Counted from the stretch's first letter, positions 1 through 6,370 are shown. The stretch: 6,806 nucleotides of DNA from RGIG995 sp045603745 (GCA_045603745.1 JAZUMQ010000024.1:1-6806); one strand, 5' to 3'. The notes: generated by a model from the sequence alone, not told the origin. Program-made: numbers and translations.

Positions 1-2
1 CG

Positions 3-125
3 TACGAGGATTTACAGGAGCAAATGAAGCGTTATTTGTACCGGTCCAACCGAATTCCGATGACCGTTTTGAATTGGAAAACGCCCATGGAAAAGCGAAA
101 AGAATTGGAAGAAATCCCGCTCTGA
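3..125 (+). CDS. Transposase C-terminal fragment (DDE/integrase-core type), left copy
   Basis: An open frame entering from the window edge gives 40 residues and stops with TGA at 123-125. It contains NRIPMTVLNWKTPMEKR. That arrangement (asparagine-arginine, a short hydrophobic stretch, then W-K-x-P-x-E) resembles the C-terminal tail of integrase-core transposases of the IS3/IS481 type. The catalytic DDE residues would lie outside the window, so the family is not certain. The stretch before the stop is identical in the copy at the other window end, which suggests recent copies of one active element. The gene is cut by the window edge, not visibly broken. Confidence 0.75.
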   Translation, partial: YEDLQEQMKRYLYRSNRIPMTVLNWKTPMEKRKELEEIPL

Positions 126-133
126 TTCGCACA

Positions 134-188
134 AAAGGGTCCCTTCCGTCACTCGGGACTACGCCCCTCCCTCCGGGAGCAACCCTTT
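134..188 (+). repeat. Imperfect hairpin in the IS tail, left copy
   Basis: Arms 134-148 and 174-188 lie just after the transposase stop. In the right copy (6619-6673) the 15-bp stem has a single C/A mismatch. In this left copy two of the four inter-copy differences (142 and 177) fall inside the arms and add mismatches. A run of eight T follows at 206-213, 17 nt after the stem, too far for a textbook terminator. It could limit transcription into or out of the transposase gene. Confidence 0.5.
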
Positions 189-338
189 GAATGAAGGTCT
201 CATGGTTTTTTTTCAAACTTCAGTCTCACATCATTGACAAATTCACAAAAAGTGAAAAAATGTCAAAAATAAGAAATCTTTCATAATTTATACGACTAAA
301 TTTAAAAAATTCCTCTCCGCTTCTTAAAAATATCACCC

Positions 339-380
339 AAAAACAAAAGCGGAGCGTTCCCTGTAAACGCTCCGCTTTTG
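339..380 (-). terminator. Rho-independent terminator (minus strand)
   Basis: The arms 344-358 and 366-380 are perfectly complementary over 15 bp around a 7-nt loop. On the minus strand the stem is followed by a TTTTGTTTTT tract ending at 339. The plus-strand side lacks a continuous T tract. It would end the transcript from the promoter at 539-567 and any read-through from the hydrolase gene, for which no nearer terminator is visible. Confidence 0.85.
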
Positions 381-532
381 CGACCGACGGATTGCTCCGC
401 ACGATCAAGGTTGGTGGAATATATTATGTAAAAGTGAAGAAATAAGCCATTTTTCGTGTGTTTTTGCACATCGGAATTCAAAACAAACGCACCCTGCATG
501 TTCAGAATTCACAAATCCTGGGGGCACGCGCA
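339..532 (-). ncRNA. Possible small RNA between its own promoter and terminator
   Basis: A near-consensus promoter (539-567) is followed about 190 nt later by a strong terminator (339-380), with no convincing protein-coding frame between them. The predicted start near 532 is inferred from the usual distance to the -10 box. Possible local pairings are a 4-bp stem capped by a GCAA tetraloop (reverse complement of about 384-395) and a short TTTGCG/CGCAAA closing pairing near the ends. No known family such as 6S RNA was recognised; the 5' and 3' ends do not form a long closing stem. Alternatively it is the leader and attenuator of a gene removed when the IS arrived at 247. The 248-338 stretch beyond it is AT-rich with no recognisable gene. 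Confidence 0.4.
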
Positions 533-538
533 AAGAAT

Positions 539-567
539 ATTATACACGAATCAAAAACAAATGTCAA
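539..567 (-). promoter_or_regulatory. Consensus sigma-A promoter
   Basis: On the minus strand TTGACA (562-567) and TATAAT (539-544) are separated by exactly 17 bp. It lies 42 bp past the hydrolase stop codon and fires toward the left IS. Its only visible product is the short transcript ending at 339-380. Confidence 0.8.
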
Positions 568-608
568 GGGCTTTTTTTGATATTTTTTGAACTTTTTGTA
601 AAACCTCA

Positions 609-1586
609 TCAGGCGACATGATCCACATCATAGGCATCGGACAAGAACGCCGAAATCTTTGACAAATAAGCCTCGCCGTCATAGGTTCGGGCACGAAGAT
701 GGGTAACTCCGTCCAAAAGCCAAAGTTCCGCGTTGTTGTCTACGGAAGCCAAGGTCTTCAAATGTTGCGCACCGGAAATTCCAAAAGTTTCATCTGCCTG
801 CCCTTGAATGAAGAAAACATCTTTTCCGTTCATGGCGTTGATTGGGTCTGCCAAAGAAATTTCATTCGTATCAACCCCGGACAAGAGGGGGAATAAGAGA
901 CGCACCGTTCCCTTCACCGGAGCCAAATCAAATACCGACCAATCCCCGAAATTTCCATAAAACATTTCATCAAAATTTTCATAACAAGAATCAAGGATTA
1001 AAGCGTCCACCTCATCACATTCGGCAGTGGCCACGGCGGCGGGATAACACCCGAATCCGATGCCCTGAACGGCAATAAAAGAAGATTTCGTTTCTTGAGC
1101 GGCAAAGTCTACAACTGCCTTCAATTCTTCGGTTTTATCCAAGGTGAATACGTTCTTTTTTCCGTCGGAAAATCCGCTGCCCGTCCAATCGAAGGTAATG
1201 ACGTTATATCCGGCGGCACAAAGTTCCGCCATATAGTCGATTCCGCCCAAGTCCTGCAACTCTCGGTTACTGTCGTAATTGGGAGCAAGAATTACCGTTT
1301 TATCGGAATATTCCGTCGTATAGACCCATTCTTCCGTGTCTGCGTCCATAGGTGTTTGCGCGGCGATTTTCCAACCGCGAACGACCCCGTTTTCGGTCTC
1401 GACCTCAAAGACGTAATAATCCAACCCGTATTCAGCAGGAGTAGATTGCCACCGGGTTTTTTCCGGGTGAATCCAATCGTATATAGAAAAAACGGCAACG
1501 GCGAAATCCAGAAGAAGCAGCAACACCAAAGCACCGCAAAGGATCCCCACAATCCACTTTAATTTTTTAGACAGAGATGATTTCAT
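609..1586 (-). CDS. Membrane-anchored alpha/beta-hydrolase-fold protein lacking the nucleophile serine
   Basis: The 325-residue product has a basic N-terminus (SKKLK), one hydrophobic segment at about residues 11-33, and a soluble alpha/beta-hydrolase fold predicted outside the cell. Visible family landmarks are LAPNYDSNRE (about 100-109, oxyanion-loop region), FDWTGSGFSDG (132-142, the usual D-x-R-G-x-G-x-S-x-G strand), QGQADETF (261-268, probable acid D265) and GVTHLRA (293-299, probable H296). The nucleophile elbow reads GIGFG at 175-179, so the expected Ser is Gly177 (codon at 1056-1058). Unless another residue substitutes, it should not work as a serine hydrolase. The frame is open upstream to 1709, but the ATG at 1586 is preferred: GGAGG (1593-1597) lies 6 nt before it, and a promoter at 1615-1643 places the earlier starts upstream of the transcript. 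It is probably a single-gene unit; its substrate is unknown. Confidence 0.9.
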   Translation of the reverse strand: MKSSLSKKLKWIVGILCGALVLLLLLDFAVAVFSIYDWIHPEKTRWQSTPAEYGLDYYVFEVETENGVVRGWKIAAQTPMDADTEEWVYTTEYSDKTVILAPNYDSNRELQDLGGIDYMAELCAAGYNVITFDWTGSGFSDGKKNVFTLDKTEELKAVVDFAAQETKSSFIAVQGIGFGCYPAAVATAECDEVDALILDSCYENFDEMFYGNFGDWSVFDLAPVKGTVRLLFPLLSGVDTNEISLADPINAMNGKDVFFIQGQADETFGISGAQHLKTLASVDNNAELWLLDGVTHLRARTYDGEAYLSKISAFLSDAYDVDHVA

Positions 1587-1592
1587 ACGATT

Positions 1593-1597
1593 CCTCC
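1593..1597 (-). promoter_or_regulatory. Ribosome binding site deciding the hydrolase start
   Basis: GGAGG on the minus strand lies 6 nt before the ATG at 1586. The in-frame upstream candidates at 1613 and 1709 have no comparable site, and both precede the predicted transcription start near 1608. Confidence 0.85.
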
Positions 1598-1661
1598 GAA
1601 TTTTTTCTGACATGATTTTACCATATTCCGCCGACAATGTCAATGTTTTTTTCGTGGCAAA
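1596..1661 (-). repeat. Hydrolase promoter region, copy 1 of a 66-bp duplication
   Basis: This stretch aligns without gaps to 1862-1927, with 52 of 66 positions identical by hand count. It covers the promoter and part of the 5' leader. The most conserved parts are TTTGCC, the C-G-A-rich run after it, and GGAATATGG directly before the -10 box. Confidence 0.7.
1615..1643 (-). promoter_or_regulatory. Promoter of the hydrolase-fold gene
   Basis: TTGACA (1638-1643), a 17-bp spacer ending TATGG, and TAAAAT (1615-1620) lie on the minus strand. The predicted start near 1608 leaves a 5' untranslated region of about 22 nt. The same region, with a weaker version of the boxes, recurs at 1862-1927. Confidence 0.85.
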
Positions 1662-1861
1662 TTCCGGTTTGGTCAAAAATAAGAGAAAAAAGTTGATTTT
1701 TTCTTCCAAACCATCTTGATGCTATAATGCATTGTTATAATGAATTCATGCCGTCATTTTTCTCCGTGTGCCTCCTTTTGAGCCCGGACGATGGAGCTAT
1801 TTAAATTGTAATAACTGTCTGTAATCCCACTTACATACTCCTCGCCTATTCCCATATCCGC

Positions 1862-1927
1862 CCGAAGTGCTTCTGCAATGATTGTACCATATTCCGGCGG
1901 TAAAATCAATGGATTTTTCGAGGCAAA
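1862..1927 (-). repeat. Copy 2 of the 66-bp promoter-region duplication
   Basis: This aligns gap-free with 1596-1661 (52/66). It lies inside the mosaic remnant, ends exactly where the stretch shared with the large gene begins (1928), and slightly overlaps the C-terminal-tail match. In the remnant's frame it encodes the linker containing PPEYGTIIAE. Confidence 0.7.
1881..1909 (-). promoter_or_regulatory. Promoter-like sequence in the duplicated region
   Basis: TTGATT (1904-1909), a 17-bp spacer ending TATGG, and TACAAT (1881-1886) lie on the minus strand. It is a weaker relative of the hydrolase promoter at 1615-1643. No intact gene follows it directly; it would transcribe the remnant's tail and could add read-through into the hydrolase gene. 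Confidence 0.45.
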
Positions 1928-1983
1928 GGGGCGGTAAGCCTCCGTGCCGTACTGCGTGGATGCAAAATACTGCTGGGCGGTAG
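1928..1983 (-). repeat. 56-bp block nearly identical to part of the large gene
   Basis: The block matches 4732-4787 with 2 differences in 56 by eye. In the large gene it encodes the end of the DNRLRE domain. Such DNA identity contrasts with the diverged C-terminal tail of the same remnant, which suggests a recent copying or gene-conversion event. GGCGGTAG at its edge (1976-1983) has an inverted match at 2017-2024. Confidence 0.85.
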
Positions 1984-2110
1984 CGCAAGAATCTGCCCAA
2001 AACCGAGTTCATCACACTACCGCCTTTCGCAATTCAATATTTTGCTTTCTTCAAACCTTGTGTCGAAATTATTCAGACTGACGCTTTTTGCAAGAGAAGA
2101 GATGCACGAC

Positions 2111-2542
2111 CTATTCAATCAAATCCGTTTTTTTAGACCAATCATACAAATCGCGGATCTCATCATAGAGAATCTGTACTTCTGCGGACTCTGCGACAAC
2201 GTTATCAGAAGCCGTTTGTAAAGGCTCCGAAAAAGAAATCACAAAAACATCTGCGTAGGGATCTGTCTTGCCGGATATGAGATAATACGCGCAATCTCCT
2301 TTGTATAGATCGAAATCTCCGTATTTTTCCGTGATTTCCGCCATCGTTTTCCCTTCGATCCAATCTTCGTCATAAGGACCGAATGATTCGGCAATCGTCG
2401 CAGTAATATTCGGACCAAGTGTGCAAACTGCCGTCACAACAAAAAAACAGATACAAAACGAAACCGCAAAAAACAAGATCAGAGAAAGGATTTTAGCGAC
2501 TACGAATCCGGCAATGGTCAGAATCTTCTTTTTTAGGCTCAT
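2111..2542 (-). CDS. Small membrane-anchored protein of unknown function, co-transcribed with the large gene
   Basis: The 143-residue product has a basic start (MSLKKK), a long hydrophobic region at about residues 8-42 interrupted only by K17 (one long or two short membrane segments), then about 100 mostly acidic residues, probably extracellular. The motif WIEGKTMAEITEKYGDFD (61-78) resembles the start of small BamE/SmpA-like or lipoprotein-type domains, but this is a weak impression. The ATG lies 2 nt after the stop of the large gene, with GGAGAA (2551-2556) inside that gene's end as the likely ribosome site. A TTG at 2548 overlapping the stop is the alternative start. No promoter lies between the two genes, so translation is probably coupled. 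No clear terminator follows; 2009-2110 shows nothing recognisable apart from one arm of a short inverted repeat. The tight coupling suggests that it anchors, helps export or protects against its partner; none of these is shown. Confidence 0.85.
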   Translation of the reverse strand: MSLKKKILTIAGFVVAKILSLILFFAVSFCICFFVVTAVCTLGPNITATIAESFGPYDEDWIEGKTMAEITEKYGDFDLYKGDCAYYLISGKTDPYADVFVISFSEPLQTASDNVVAESAEVQILYDEIRDLYDWSKKTDLIE

Positions 2543-2544
2543 TT

Positions 2545-5500
2545 TCAATATTCTCCGTGATAAGTTCGTTGTAGAGCAACAAGAGATCGATACTGACTAT
2601 GGTATCCACCTAAAAATCCACTCAAATACCGTTCGTTTGTCTGCATATCTGCGCGAAGTGCAGAATCATACATACTATCGATATTACCAAGAACCCCCTT
2701 CAGAGCCAAAGAATGGAACACAACTTCTGCCGCAAAGGAGTTAAATGTAACATCTCCCGTATAAGTAGCCAATATAACACATTTCTCATAATATGAAAGA
2801 TTCGCAGAATCATCTATTAAAATTCTATTCATCTCGGTATCATAGACTGTAGTTCCTGAATTTTCATTCATTTCAGCAATGGCTGTTGACAACCTTGTTT
2901 CATTGCCAGACAAATACGTAATATAATTTATGGGAGCAGATATATAACCATTCGAACAGGTACTAGCAACCATCTTTACATATTCTTCTGCAACCAAATA
3001 AGGACCATCAGATCTTGAATCTCCAAAATACTGTTGCAAAGCACTATCAAAAGAAACCCCAGAATCTAATTTTACACGACGTATATCCAGATACAACGAA
3101 TAAATATCACTATTCAAATTACTGCTAATTGCATTAACAAGAGTGTCTTCATTTAATGAAACAAAAGGAATCTGAACTCCGGCATTGGTAGATGAACCAT
3201 CTTCCTCCAGTAGAAGGAGTGTATAGTGAGCCGTCGCAGTATTTGTCACAGAACAAAAATATCGATTAGCATTTATTTGAACAGATTCAGTAGTTGCATA
3301 GTCTGAACTTGTATATAATTGATTTATCCCCGCCAGAGATAGAATATCAGCCATAGACTTCTTAATCATATGAAACCCATCGTCGGTGGAAACGAAATCG
3401 TCACCGTCGATGAGACCCATATTATACAGGTCGTCTTCAATCGTATCATCCAGATTTCGCAGGAACCACTCGTCCGAATCGTATCCGTCATCGGAATAGG
3501 TAAGGGATTTGATATCCAACCCCAATGCTTCCTGATAGGAACCGTATTCCACCGCAAGGATTCGTCCGGAAGATCCGCATTTCGGAATGATCTTATAACT
3601 TCCCGTATCCATCCGTACAAACGACCATCGCATCCCGTCGGTTATCGTTCCGGAGCACAAAACTACCCGGGCGCCGTCGGCAGAGGAATCATTTTCCACT
3701 CCGAGATAATAATCAGTCGTGCCGGAATGTAACGAACGGATCGTATAATAACCGTCCGACTGCAGTTTCACTTCCCATCGGGACGTTGCACCTCCGTGGA
3801 AAGACCATTGATGGATGGTCGTTCCGTTCTGCATTACCTGATTCTCAATATCCATATACCGCAGAGATTTTGCGTTTTGGATAAAGTAATTCCCATCGGA
3901 AATACCGTTTACGACGTGAAGCGTAAATCCAGCATAAAACTGTACTCCGTCGTCGGGATAACTGACCCGAACCGTTGCCGTTCCTCTTTCCAAACCTGTT
4001 ACACTCAAAGTTGCTGCACTTATTTCCGCAATCCCCGGATTCGAACAACTCCAAGCATAGGAAAGCGGATTGAGATTTCCGGGAACAGACATTGAAACGT
4101 CAAATCCAAATTCCGCAAGGACACGTTTACTTTCCAACTTCACGATCGCACGGTTCGGATTTGTTTCTATCATCCCGGTATTGGAATCATAAAACAGAAC
4201 TTCACTGGGAACATCGGAGACCTCCTCAAAGACCCATTTGCTCTCGTCGCCGCCGTAGTTGTCCCCGATAGAGATATTCCCGCCGTCGGTCGTGGGATGA
4301 TGATTCACAAGATCAAAACCGACGCTGTCCAGGAAGTCCAGGGAATAATAGGTTCCAAACAGTCCGTTCCCGTCCTGCATATTCCCGATGTTCCACATTC
4401 CGAAAGACGGCACATAATCCCAATCATCAGAATATCCGATATTGTAAATATCCGCATTCACCTTGTCCTGAGTGCTGAATTGAGAACAGGTCAGCCCTGC
4501 AGGAGTATAATGATAGGGACGAATGGTGTAATAGCCGTTACCAAGTCGAGTAACCCGCCATAACTGCGTCAGATACTGATTGCTCGTCGTGGACAGTTTG
4601 GCCGTCTTCTGGAAGACATTTGAACCGTTCAAACTGCTGTAGGTGGAGGTCAGATACCCGCCGGCGGCAGAATGGATGTAATACACGCCGCTGTCCACTG
4701 TATCGGTATAGGAAGCATTGACCGTCATGTAGGGGCGGTAAGCCTCCGTGCCGTACTGCGTGGACGCAAAATACTGCTGGGAGGTAGAGGTTGCGGCCTC
4801 GTTTGCGGAACTCGCCTTCAGCATGAGTCCTTTCCGGGCTGCAGAGCTGTTTGTACACCATTCTTGAACAATGGATTTGATATTGAAAGAATAGACGTAA
4901 TTTTTTGACCAGCCGTTGTCGGAATTCATAACGTTGGACGAAACGACGTTCCCATAGGAATTTGCAGACACGTTGTTCCAGGTTGCGGTAGATTCGGACC
5001 ACTCATTCCCGGTAAAAGCGCGGCATTCCACCGTCGTTGTTACGTTCGATCCCATGATATCACGCATATACAGCGTGGCGCTATTGACGGTGTACGCAGC
5101 GGGCAGGATCCAACTGTTGGGGCGGATCAAAATCCGCTCAATGCCGCGGATAGAGCTGTAACCGACGTACAAATTCGCAGAAGACCCGGCGGTCGTAGTG
5201 GAGCTGATGCTATAAATACTGGTATCTTGAATATAATCGTAATAATCCGTAGCAGCAAGGGTGACGGCGGTGGCGGAAGACTCGACAGCCACCGGAACGG
5301 AAATAAGATATTCCCCGGTATTGATCTGCGTCACTCCCACGGAAACGACGTCTACAACCCCATTTTCATCGGACAGAATGGCATCTCCTAGAATCCCCGC
5401 AGCCGTGCCATCTTCATTCAGAAGAACGTACGTTCCTTCCTGTTTGGCAAGGGTCTTACCGTTGGTAGAAAGCTCGAAGAAAAAAGTTTCCTGCGTCCGG

Positions 5501-6294
5501 TTTTCGGACAGATCCAAAGATACCTGAAACCCGTTGTACGACGGAACGACCGTCATACTGTTTCCTTCGGACAGGGCGTACCGGGCAGCAGTCACTCGCT
5601 TCGCAGAAGCGGAAATGGCACTTTGGGCCTGAGATTTGGTAGCTGCAGAAGAATACGTCTCCGGCACCACGGGTGAAGACTCGATGGAAGAAAGGGACAG
5701 AAACGACGTAAAAGAATCCGACAATACCTTCTTTTCCGCATCGCTGGCCCGCAAAATCTGCAACCCGAACTCGGCCTCGGCGACGGTTTTCGGACGAAGG
5801 GAAATAGTCAACTTTTCCGAAGTGTAACGTACCCCGTCTGCTGCGATATCAGCGCATTGCAGAGAAACGTTATTCTGTGCCGTGGTTGAAAAACGATACT
5901 GACCGGAAGACAGTTCCGCATTGCGAACCAGTTCCGGAACTTTATCGGTCATTGTACCGTCGCTCTGTTCGTACTTTACAGGGAACGCAAAGGAATATAC
6001 ATCAAAGGATCCGTCGGTTTTCTGAAATACCACGTCGTTGAGCGACGTTTCCTGTTCGTACGCCCGCCGCATATATTTGTTCTCGACGGCGACGGAATAA
6101 TCAATCAGATCGGGAACCTCGCTGTCGGGGACGATTTGTTTTTTCATGTCAATGGGTTCTTGAATCTCCGAAATTTCGGAAGATTCCGAAACTTCCGTCT
6201 CCGCAAAAGAAACGGGGATCGCACCGAATACAAATTGGGAAAGAAGCGCGCAGGCAATTCCAAAGGCAAAAAAATTACGCAAGATCTTATTCAT
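2545..6294 (-). CDS. Large secreted multidomain protein: DNRLRE, two ricin-type trefoils, Ig-like, unknown C-terminal module
   Basis: This 1249-residue protein starts at an ATG with AAGGAG (6301-6306) 6 nt upstream. Residues 1-31 form a signal peptide, probably cut after SFA, followed by a Glu/Ser-rich linker (32-48). Residues 70-345 resemble the N-terminal region of WapA/Rhs-type DNRLRE proteins (for example DGSFDVYSFAFPVKY). A DNRLRE domain covers about 360-528 (YVGYSS, SATLYM, STATWNN, KGLMLKA, AYRPYMTV). Ricin-type beta-trefoils cover about 534-695 and 799-947, each with three repeats ending in tryptophan (QLWRV, GMWNI, SKWVF; SRWEV, MRWSF, DEWFL), consistent with carbohydrate binding. 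An Ig-like (BIG_2) domain lies at 703-797. Residues 948-1249 match no family I recognise; conserved-looking parts are LSYYEKCVILATYTGD and FNSFAAEVVFH. No LPXTG or SLH anchor is visible. The coding DNA drops from about 50% to about 35% GC near codon 976. The gene is the first of a unit with the 143-residue membrane protein and sits behind a structured leader. Confidence 0.95.
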   Translation of the reverse strand: MNKILRNFFAFGIACALLSQFVFGAIPVSFAETEVSESSEISEIQEPIDMKKQIVPDSEVPDLIDYSVAVENKYMRRAYEQETSLNDVVFQKTDGSFDVYSFAFPVKYEQSDGTMTDKVPELVRNAELSSGQYRFSTTAQNNVSLQCADIAADGVRYTSEKLTISLRPKTVAEAEFGLQILRASDAEKKVLSDSFTSFLSLSSIESSPVVPETYSSAATKSQAQSAISASAKRVTAARYALSEGNSMTVVPSYNGFQVSLDLSENRTQETFFFELSTNGKTLAKQEGTYVLLNEDGTAAGILGDAILSDENGVVDVVSVGVTQINTGEYLISVPVAVESSATAVTLAATDYYDYIQDTSIYSISSTTTAGSSANLYVGYSSIRGIERILIRPNSWILPAAYTVNSATLYMRDIMGSNVTTTVECRAFTGNEWSESTATWNNVSANSYGNVVSSNVMNSDNGWSKNYVYSFNIKSIVQEWCTNSSAARKGLMLKASSANEAATSTSQQYFASTQYGTEAYRPYMTVNASYTDTVDSGVYYIHSAAGGYLTSTYSSLNGSNVFQKTAKLSTTSNQYLTQLWRVTRLGNGYYTIRPYHYTPAGLTCSQFSTQDKVNADIYNIGYSDDWDYVPSFGMWNIGNMQDGNGLFGTYYSLDFLDSVGFDLVNHHPTTDGGNISIGDNYGGDESKWVFEEVSDVPSEVLFYDSNTGMIETNPNRAIVKLESKRVLAEFGFDVSMSVPGNLNPLSYAWSCSNPGIAEISAATLSVTGLERGTATVRVSYPDDGVQFYAGFTLHVVNGISDGNYFIQNAKSLRYMDIENQVMQNGTTIHQWSFHGGATSRWEVKLQSDGYYTIRSLHSGTTDYYLGVENDSSADGARVVLCSGTITDGMRWSFVRMDTGSYKIIPKCGSSGRILAVEYGSYQEALGLDIKSLTYSDDGYDSDEWFLRNLDDTIEDDLYNMGLIDGDDFVSTDDGFHMIKKSMADILSLAGINQLYTSSDYATTESVQINANRYFCSVTNTATAHYTLLLLEEDGSSTNAGVQIPFVSLNEDTLVNAISSNLNSDIYSLYLDIRRVKLDSGVSFDSALQQYFGDSRSDGPYLVAEEYVKMVASTCSNGYISAPINYITYLSGNETRLSTAIAEMNENSGTTVYDTEMNRILIDDSANLSYYEKCVILATYTGDVTFNSFAAEVVFHSLALKGVLGNIDSMYDSALRADMQTNERYLSGFLGGYHSQYRSLVALQRTYHGEY
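2549..3366 (-). other. AT-rich C-terminal module inside the large gene
   Basis: A hand count of 2701-3360 gives about 35% GC. Sampled 60-bp lines of the same gene beyond 3420 give 45-57%, and sampled lines of the downstream gene give about 45%. Codon choice changes with it (AGA, TTA, ATA, AAT become frequent). The change falls near residue 976, after the second trefoil and before KKSMADIL. The frame is intact, so this is a module of different origin rather than decay. Confidence 0.7.
4732..4787 (-). repeat. Source copy of the 56-bp block shared with the remnant
   Basis: This encodes the last strand region of the DNRLRE domain (QQYFASTQYGTEAYRP). It fits the domain naturally here, so this gene or a sister copy is the likely source of the block at 1928-1983. 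Confidence 0.8.
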
Positions 6295-6314
6295 TACAAA
6301 CTCCTTTCAAATGT

Positions 6315-6370
6315 AAAAATAAAAGCACTACACATGATCCGATTTTACCGACGGTTCATGTGTAATACTT
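6315..6370 (-). terminator. Attenuator-like hairpin just before the large gene
   Basis: The minus-strand stem pairs 6352-6370 with 6323-6341 around a 10-nt loop (6342-6351), with one T/T mismatch and two G-U pairs. It runs directly into a TTTTATTTTT tract (6315-6324). It lies between the promoter and the ribosome site of the large gene, so if it works it must be conditional, or the gene would be mostly silent. Confidence 0.65.

Larger units (their letters stand above)
1..247 (+). mobile_element. 3' end of an insertion sequence, left copy
   Basis: This is the left member of a 247-bp inverted repeat whose mirror copy is 6560-6806. Mismatches seen by eye are at 142, 177, 197 and 205 (left coordinates). 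It contains the end of a transposase reading frame and about 120 bp of non-coding tail. Identity between the copies stops at 247, so the element probably ends there. Read from outside, the terminus begins TGTGAATTTGTCAATG, consistent with elements whose tips start with TG. The other IS end lies outside the window, so target duplications cannot be tested. Confidence 0.85.
1754..2008 (-). pseudogene. Mosaic remnant of a second copy of the large secreted-protein gene
   Basis: On the minus strand a frame runs open for 84 codons from just after two TGA codons (2009-2014) to a TGA at 1754-1756. It has no good start. Its beginning encodes QQYFASTQYGTEAYRP, the end of the DNRLRE domain of the large protein (residues 506-521). 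Its last 38 residues begin ALRADM and end HGEK; they align without gaps to the last 38 residues of the large protein, with 17 identities including Y, S-G and the H-G-E end. The two matches are joined by a short linker instead of the roughly 690 residues that separate them in the intact gene. I infer a paralogue shortened by internal deletion or recombination. It could still make a short product from the internal ATG in ALRADM, but no site supports that. Confidence 0.7.

Noticed and set aside
248..284. ATG at 282-284 on the minus strand giving a 13-residue hydrophobic peptide ending at the IS junction, as a truncated gene
   Set aside because: The nearest GGAG-like site is over 20 nt away, and AT-rich DNA gives such peptides by chance.
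302..499. A 65-codon minus-strand frame (and an overlapping 60-codon one) between the IS and the hydrolase gene
   Set aside because: No ribosome site before the starts, the frames run through the terminator stem, and the sequence looks like chance coding.
405..512. A 35-codon GTG-start frame inside the possible small RNA, with three cysteines
   Set aside because: The only AGGA is 3 nt before the GTG, too close to act, and nothing else supports translation.
1587..1709. N-terminal extension of the hydrolase frame by 41 codons
   Set aside because: The promoter at 1615-1643 and the GGAGG at 1593-1597 show that translation starts at 1586; the extension reads through the promoter.
1710..1753. Two plus-strand TATAAT-like boxes near 1722 and 1735
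   Set aside because: No -35 box lies at 16-18 bp and no plus-strand gene follows.
1797..2015. A 72-codon frame across the remnant (RPAVFCIHAVRHGGLPP region)
   Set aside because: The same shifted reading appears opposite 4732-4787 in the large gene; it is the alternate frame of DNRLRE-coding DNA. The frame matching the large protein is the meaningful one.
4538..5002. A 154-codon minus-strand frame inside the large gene
   Set aside because: It overlaps the well-supported DNRLRE and trefoil coding in another frame and has no ribosome site.
6168..6179. Perfect 12-bp palindrome CCGAAATTTCGG in the Glu/Ser linker coding region
   Set aside because: It arises from repeated Ser/Glu/Ile codons inside a coding region and shows no regulatory context.
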